Below, in pieces: positions 61,109 to 64,000 of a stretch of DNA of 64,000 nucleotides. How positions within the stretch are numbered: the stretch's first letter is position 1; every line of letters starts with the position of its first letter. Origin of the DNA: Rubrivivax sp. (GTDB lineage: Bacteria; Pseudomonadota; Gammaproteobacteria; Burkholderiales; Burkholderiaceae_C); NCBI GenBank assembly GCA_022842595.1, contig JALHPF010000001.1:248001-312000 (forward strand). Direction: 5' to 3'. The translations under genes were made by a program, and so were the position numbers. The notes under the pieces are model-generated. The model had not been told where the DNA came from, did no database searches, and was given only the letters and a program-made list of their open reading frames with translations.

Positions 61109-61865
61109 GGGCTTCAAGAACATTCCGTCGCCACCGGGCAGCAAGGCGGGTTCACCCCTGTCGCGCTTCATCCCGCGCGAGGAACTCGGCGACTTCGCCA
61201 GCTGGAACCCCGGCGCCGTGGGCGAACGCCGGCAGACGCCCCGCACCGGCCACCCGGTCACCCAAGGCGACGACACCCCGGCGAAACCGCCGGAGACGAC
61301 CGAGGCGGAATGGCGCGCACGCATTGCCGCCGCCCGCCAGCAGGGCTACCAGGACGGCTACCGCGACGGCACCGCAGCGCTGGAAAGCTTCAAGCTCAGC
61401 TTCACAAGCCAGGCCACGACGCAGATCGGTGCGCTGCTGGAAAGCTTCGACAGCCAGTTCGCCGCCCTCGACCGCCGCCTGGCCCACAACATCACCCAGG
61501 TGGCGGTGCAGCTGGCTCAGCAGGTGCTGCGCGCCGAACTCGAACAGAACCCGGCCGTCGTGGCCAGCGTCGCCAGCGAGGCCGTGAACGGCGTGATGCT
61601 GAGCGCGCGCCACATCAGCGTGTACGTTCACCCGGCCGACCTGCCGCTGGTCGCCGAAGGCTGCGAAGAAGCCCTGCGCGCCCGTGGTGCACGGCTCATG
61701 CCCGACGCCAGCCTGGAGCGCGGTGGCGTACTGGTGGTGTCCGATGCCGGAACGGTCGACGCCACCGTGGCCACGCGCTGGGCCCAGGCCGCGGCCACGC
61801 TCGGCGCCGACGTGCCCTGGCCGAAGCGCAGCGACCGCGACGAACCGGTGGAGACGCAGTTCTGA
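61092..61865 (+). CDS. fliH: Flagellar assembly protein FliH
   Basis: Regulates the export ATPase FliI and links it to the C ring. The 257-residue protein has a proline-rich N-terminus and a GxxxG-type helix stretch near 75-95 ([20 protein letters not shown]). The C-terminal V-ATPase-E-like domain (about 125-240) includes [18 protein letters not shown] and [12 protein letters not shown] chose ATG 61092 over GTG 61086 because of the AGGGGG upstream. It overlaps fliG by 17 bp and its stop overlaps the FliI start by one base. Confidence 0.92.
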   Translation: MSNSSKGFKNIPSPPGSKAGSPLSRFIPREELGDFASWNPGAVGERRQTPRTGHPVTQGDDTPAKPPETTEAEWRARIAAARQQGYQDGYRDGTAALESFKLSFTSQATTQIGALLESFDSQFAALDRRLAHNITQVAVQLAQQVLRAELEQNPAVVASVASEAVNGVMLSARHISVYVHPADLPLVAEGCEEALRARGARLMPDASLERGGVLVVSDAGTVDATVATRWAQAAATLGADVPWPKRSDRDEPVETQF

Positions 61866-63334
61866 TGCCCAGCCAAGCCACGCCCGCGCCAGCGCCCGCC
61901 CAGCCAGCCGCCCGCCCGCTCTCACTGGCCGAACGCGTCGAACGCCGCGACCGCCACTGGCTGCGCTGGCTGGCCGACCTGCGTGAACACGCTGCCGAAA
62001 CCCAGCCCCTGCGCACCGAAGGCACGCTGCTGCGCGTGACCGGCCTGGTGCTCGAAGCCGCCGGCGTGCGTGTGCCCGTGGGCAGCGTGTGCGAAGTGCA
62101 GACCCCTGGCCAGCGCCCGGTGCTGGCCGAAGTGGTGGGCTTCAGCGGCGACCGCGCCTACCTCATGCCCACGGGTGAACTGCATGGCCTGACCAGCGGC
62201 GCACGGGTGCTGCCGCGTGAAGCGCCGAAGGTGCCGCCACGCTTCGGCGCCGACCGCCACCCCTGGCGCCGGCGTGAGGACCGCGGCCTGCACCTGCCCA
62301 TGGGCAGCGGCCTGCTCGGCCGCGTCGTCGATTCGCATGGCCAACCGATCGACCGCCAGGGCCCGTTGGCCGACGTGCAACCCGAGCCGATGGTGCGCCG
62401 CCCGATCAACGCGATGGACCGCGACCCGGTACGTCTGGCGCTGGACACCGGCGTACGCGCCATCAATGCACTGCTGACCGTGGGCCGGGGCCAGCGTATC
62501 GGCCTCTTCGCCGGCACCGGTGTCGGCAAGAGCGTGCTGCTGGGCATGATGGCGCGCTACACCCAGGCCGATGTCATCGTCGTCGGCCTGATCGGTGAAC
62601 GTGGCCGCGAGGTCAAGGAATTCATCGAGGACATCCTCGGCCCCGAAGGCCGCCGCCGCAGCGTGGTGGTGGCAGCTCCTGCCGACTCGCCGCCGCTCGT
62701 GCGCATGCAGGGCGCGAGCTATGCCACGGCCATTGCCGAGCACTTCCGTGACCGCGGCCAGCATGTGCTGCTGCTGATGGACAGCCTGACGCGCTACGCC
62801 ATGGCCCAGCGCGAAATCGCCCTGGCCATCGGCGAGCCGCCGGCCACCAAGGGCTACCCGCCCAGCGTCTTCGCCAAGCTGCCGCAGCTGGTGGAACGCA
62901 GCGGCAACGGCCTGCACGGCATCGGCAGCATCACCGCCTTCTACACCGTGCTGAGCGAAGGCGACGACCCGCAGGACCCGATCGCCGACGCCGCGCGCGG
63001 CATCCTCGACGGCCACATCGTGCTGTCGCGCGAGCTCGCCGAAAGCGGCCATTTCCCGGCCATCGACGTCGAAAAATCGGTCTCGCGCGTGATGGGCGCC
63101 GTCGTGCCGCAGGACCAGGTGCTGGCCGCCCGCCGGCTGCGCCAGTGGCTGGCCAAGGTGAACAAGGCCCGCGACCTGATCCAGCTGGGCGCCTACGCTC
63201 CCGGCAGCGACCCCGAACTCGACACCGCCGTGCGCCAGCAGCCGCAGATCGAAGCGCTGCTGCAGCAAGGCATGAACGACCGTGCCGGCATGGACGCCAG
63301 CCGCGCCCAGTTGCGCGCTGTCACCGGCCTGTGA
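61865..63334 (+). CDS. fliI: Flagellum-specific ATPase FliI
   Basis: Hexameric ATPase of the flagellar export apparatus, related to F1-beta. The 489-residue protein has an N-terminal beta barrel (about 50-130) and a catalytic domain with Walker [16 protein letters not shown] (about 213-227). [16 protein letters not shown] and Walker [26 protein letters not shown] follow, and a C-terminal helical part includes [12 protein letters not shown]. The start overlaps the fliH stop by one base (TGATG). It is long by about 30 residues at the N-terminus relative to enteric FliI. Confidence 0.97.
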   Translation: MPSQATPAPAPAQPAARPLSLAERVERRDRHWLRWLADLREHAAETQPLRTEGTLLRVTGLVLEAAGVRVPVGSVCEVQTPGQRPVLAEVVGFSGDRAYLMPTGELHGLTSGARVLPREAPKVPPRFGADRHPWRRREDRGLHLPMGSGLLGRVVDSHGQPIDRQGPLADVQPEPMVRRPINAMDRDPVRLALDTGVRAINALLTVGRGQRIGLFAGTGVGKSVLLGMMARYTQADVIVVGLIGERGREVKEFIEDILGPEGRRRSVVVAAPADSPPLVRMQGASYATAIAEHFRDRGQHVLLLMDSLTRYAMAQREIALAIGEPPATKGYPPSVFAKLPQLVERSGNGLHGIGSITAFYTVLSEGDDPQDPIADAARGILDGHIVLSRELAESGHFPAIDVEKSVSRVMGAVVPQDQVLAARRLRQWLAKVNKARDLIQLGAYAPGSDPELDTAVRQQPQIEALLQQGMNDRAGMDASRAQLRAVTGL

Positions 63335-63347
63335 TGCGGGGCACACC

Positions 63348-63833
63348 ATGACCCAGGCCCTCGTCACCCTGCTGGCCCAGGCCGAACGTGAACGCGACGC
63401 GGCCCTGGCCGAACTGGCCCGTGCCGAGAACCATGCGCGGCGCCTGCAGACCCAGGCCGAACAGCTGCATCAGTACCGCAGCGACCTGCGCCAGCGCAAC
63501 CCGGCCAGCGGCCAGGCCGCGCCGATCGACAGCGTGCTCGTGCACCAGGGGTTCTCGGGCCGCCTGCAGGACGTCATCGACCAGCAGCAGGCCCAGCGCC
63601 TGGCCGCACTGGCCCAGGTCGAACGCCAGCGCCGCAGCTTGCTGCCACTGGAACTGCGGGTGGCTTCGGTGCGCAAGCTGCTGGGCCGCCGCGCCCAGGC
63701 TGTTCAGCGTGTGCAGCACCAACGCGACCAGCGCCAGACCGACGAAACCGCACAGCGGCTGGGCCGCCGCGACGCCTGGTCCGCGGCAGGCAGCGACAGC
63801 GCCCACGCCCCTCTTTCCGACGCCGGGCGCTGA
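63348..63833 (+). CDS. fliJ: Flagellar export protein FliJ
   Basis: Coiled-coil protein of the export apparatus that acts as the gamma-like shaft of the FliI ring. The 161 residues are almost all helical and charged, rich in Arg, Gln and Ala (AERERDAALAELARAENHARRLQTQAEQL; QAQRLAALAQVERQRRSLLPLEL), as in FliJ. The identification relies on this and on its place after fliI. The ATG at 63348 lies 13 bp after the fliI stop. Confidence 0.9.
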   Translation: MTQALVTLLAQAERERDAALAELARAENHARRLQTQAEQLHQYRSDLRQRNPASGQAAPIDSVLVHQGFSGRLQDVIDQQQAQRLAALAQVERQRRSLLPLELRVASVRKLLGRRAQAVQRVQHQRDQRQTDETAQRLGRRDAWSAAGSDSAHAPLSDAGR

Positions 63834-63896
63834 AACGCCCTGCCCCACTGTTCACCGCGCCGGTTCGGCGCACCACCCACCGCCTGGAGGCCCACG

Positions 63897-64000
63897 ATGA
63901 TTCGTTCCATGCCTTTTTCACCGACCGTGGTCTTCACGGCCCCCCTGCCCGCGCGGCGGGAAACGGCGCGTGAGCCCGAGAAGAAGGAAGCCCCAGCGCA
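63897..64000 (+). CDS. Start of the next flagellar gene, probably hook-length control protein FliK (cut by the window end)
   Basis: Only 34 codons are in the window (MIRSMPFSPTVVF, then APLPARRETAREPEKK). GGAGG lies eight bases before the ATG. The visible residues are polar and Pro/Glu-rich and do not identify the protein; fliK is the usual gene after fliJ, so the call is by synteny. The rest of the gene lies beyond 64000. Confidence 0.5.
   Translation, partial: MIRSMPFSPTVVFTAPLPARRETAREPEKKEAPA

Noticed and set aside
1..64000. tRNA, rRNA, CRISPR array, insertion sequence or phage genes
   Set aside because: Looked for cloverleaf-like and regularly spaced repeats and for transposase or integrase motifs; none recognised by eye. 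Short RNAs could be missed.

Overview
The window is a 64 kb piece of a very GC-rich chromosome, with strong G/C at third codon positions and long spurious frames opposite most genes. Gene content points to a motile, Gram-negative betaproteobacterium of the order Burkholderiales, probably near the Rubrivivax/Leptothrix/Sphaerotilus group. The reasons are the ppi-ppi-lpxH and clpS-clpA blocks, an orphan Bug-type solute receptor, lipid A and outer-membrane lipoprotein genes, short flagellins and the intergenic repeat style. The taxonomic placement is inference. Nothing resembling a prophage, transposon or CRISPR array was seen.

Layout. 1-8.3 kb is housekeeping: two cyclophilins, LpxH, an MtfA-like peptidase, ClpS/ClpA, a cold-shock protein, a Kef-type antiporter and a conserved hypothetical. 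8.5-19 kb is an envelope block: a DUF4398 lipoprotein, a DUF4398-OmpA lipoprotein, an 80-residue membrane protein and a 2852-residue cyclic beta-1,2-glucan synthase. 19-25.6 kb holds a ferritin-like protein, a second antiporter, a four-gene DGPF/VOC/ECF-sigma module, an FAD oxidoreductase and a DUF2062 protein. 25.5-31.8 kb holds a glycerophosphodiesterase, an OmpA lipoprotein, an exported three-repeat protein overlapping a YgjP-like metallopeptidase gene, a Bug receptor, an NTF2-like protein and a polysaccharide deacetylase.

31.9-45.2 kb is a signalling region: a CheB-CheR-PAS fusion, a lone PAS protein, a Crp/Fnr regulator, a small unknown, a receiver protein, a diguanylate cyclase, two chemoreceptors and an OmpR-type regulator, with two hydrolases in between. 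No histidine kinase is present. 45.2-48.4 kb has a B12-type radical SAM protein, a small membrane protein and a PLP-dependent dehydratase. 48.4-49.3 kb is non-coding and dominated by nested inverted repeats.

49.3-64 kb is a flagellar locus: two flagellins, fliD, fliS, fliT, a PilZ brake protein, two type IV pilin-like genes, a GGDEF-EAL protein, fliE on the opposite strand, then fliFGHIJ and the start of the next gene (probably fliK). Five sites resembling the flagellar sigma factor (FliA) promoter, TAAA/TCAA-N15/16-GCCGATAA, were found by eye. They lie before fliC1, fliD, fliS and both chemoreceptor genes, which ties the signalling region to the flagellar regulon. A diguanylate cyclase with an intact inhibitory site, an EAL phosphodiesterase with a degenerate GGDEF and a PilZ brake make a plausible c-di-GMP motility circuit.

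The items I would look at first are the nested inverted-repeat region, the three-repeat exported protein with its overlapping peptidase gene, the pilin pair inside the flagellar locus, the CX4CX2C radical SAM protein, and the fliD promoter overlapping the flagellin terminator. None is proven to be new.
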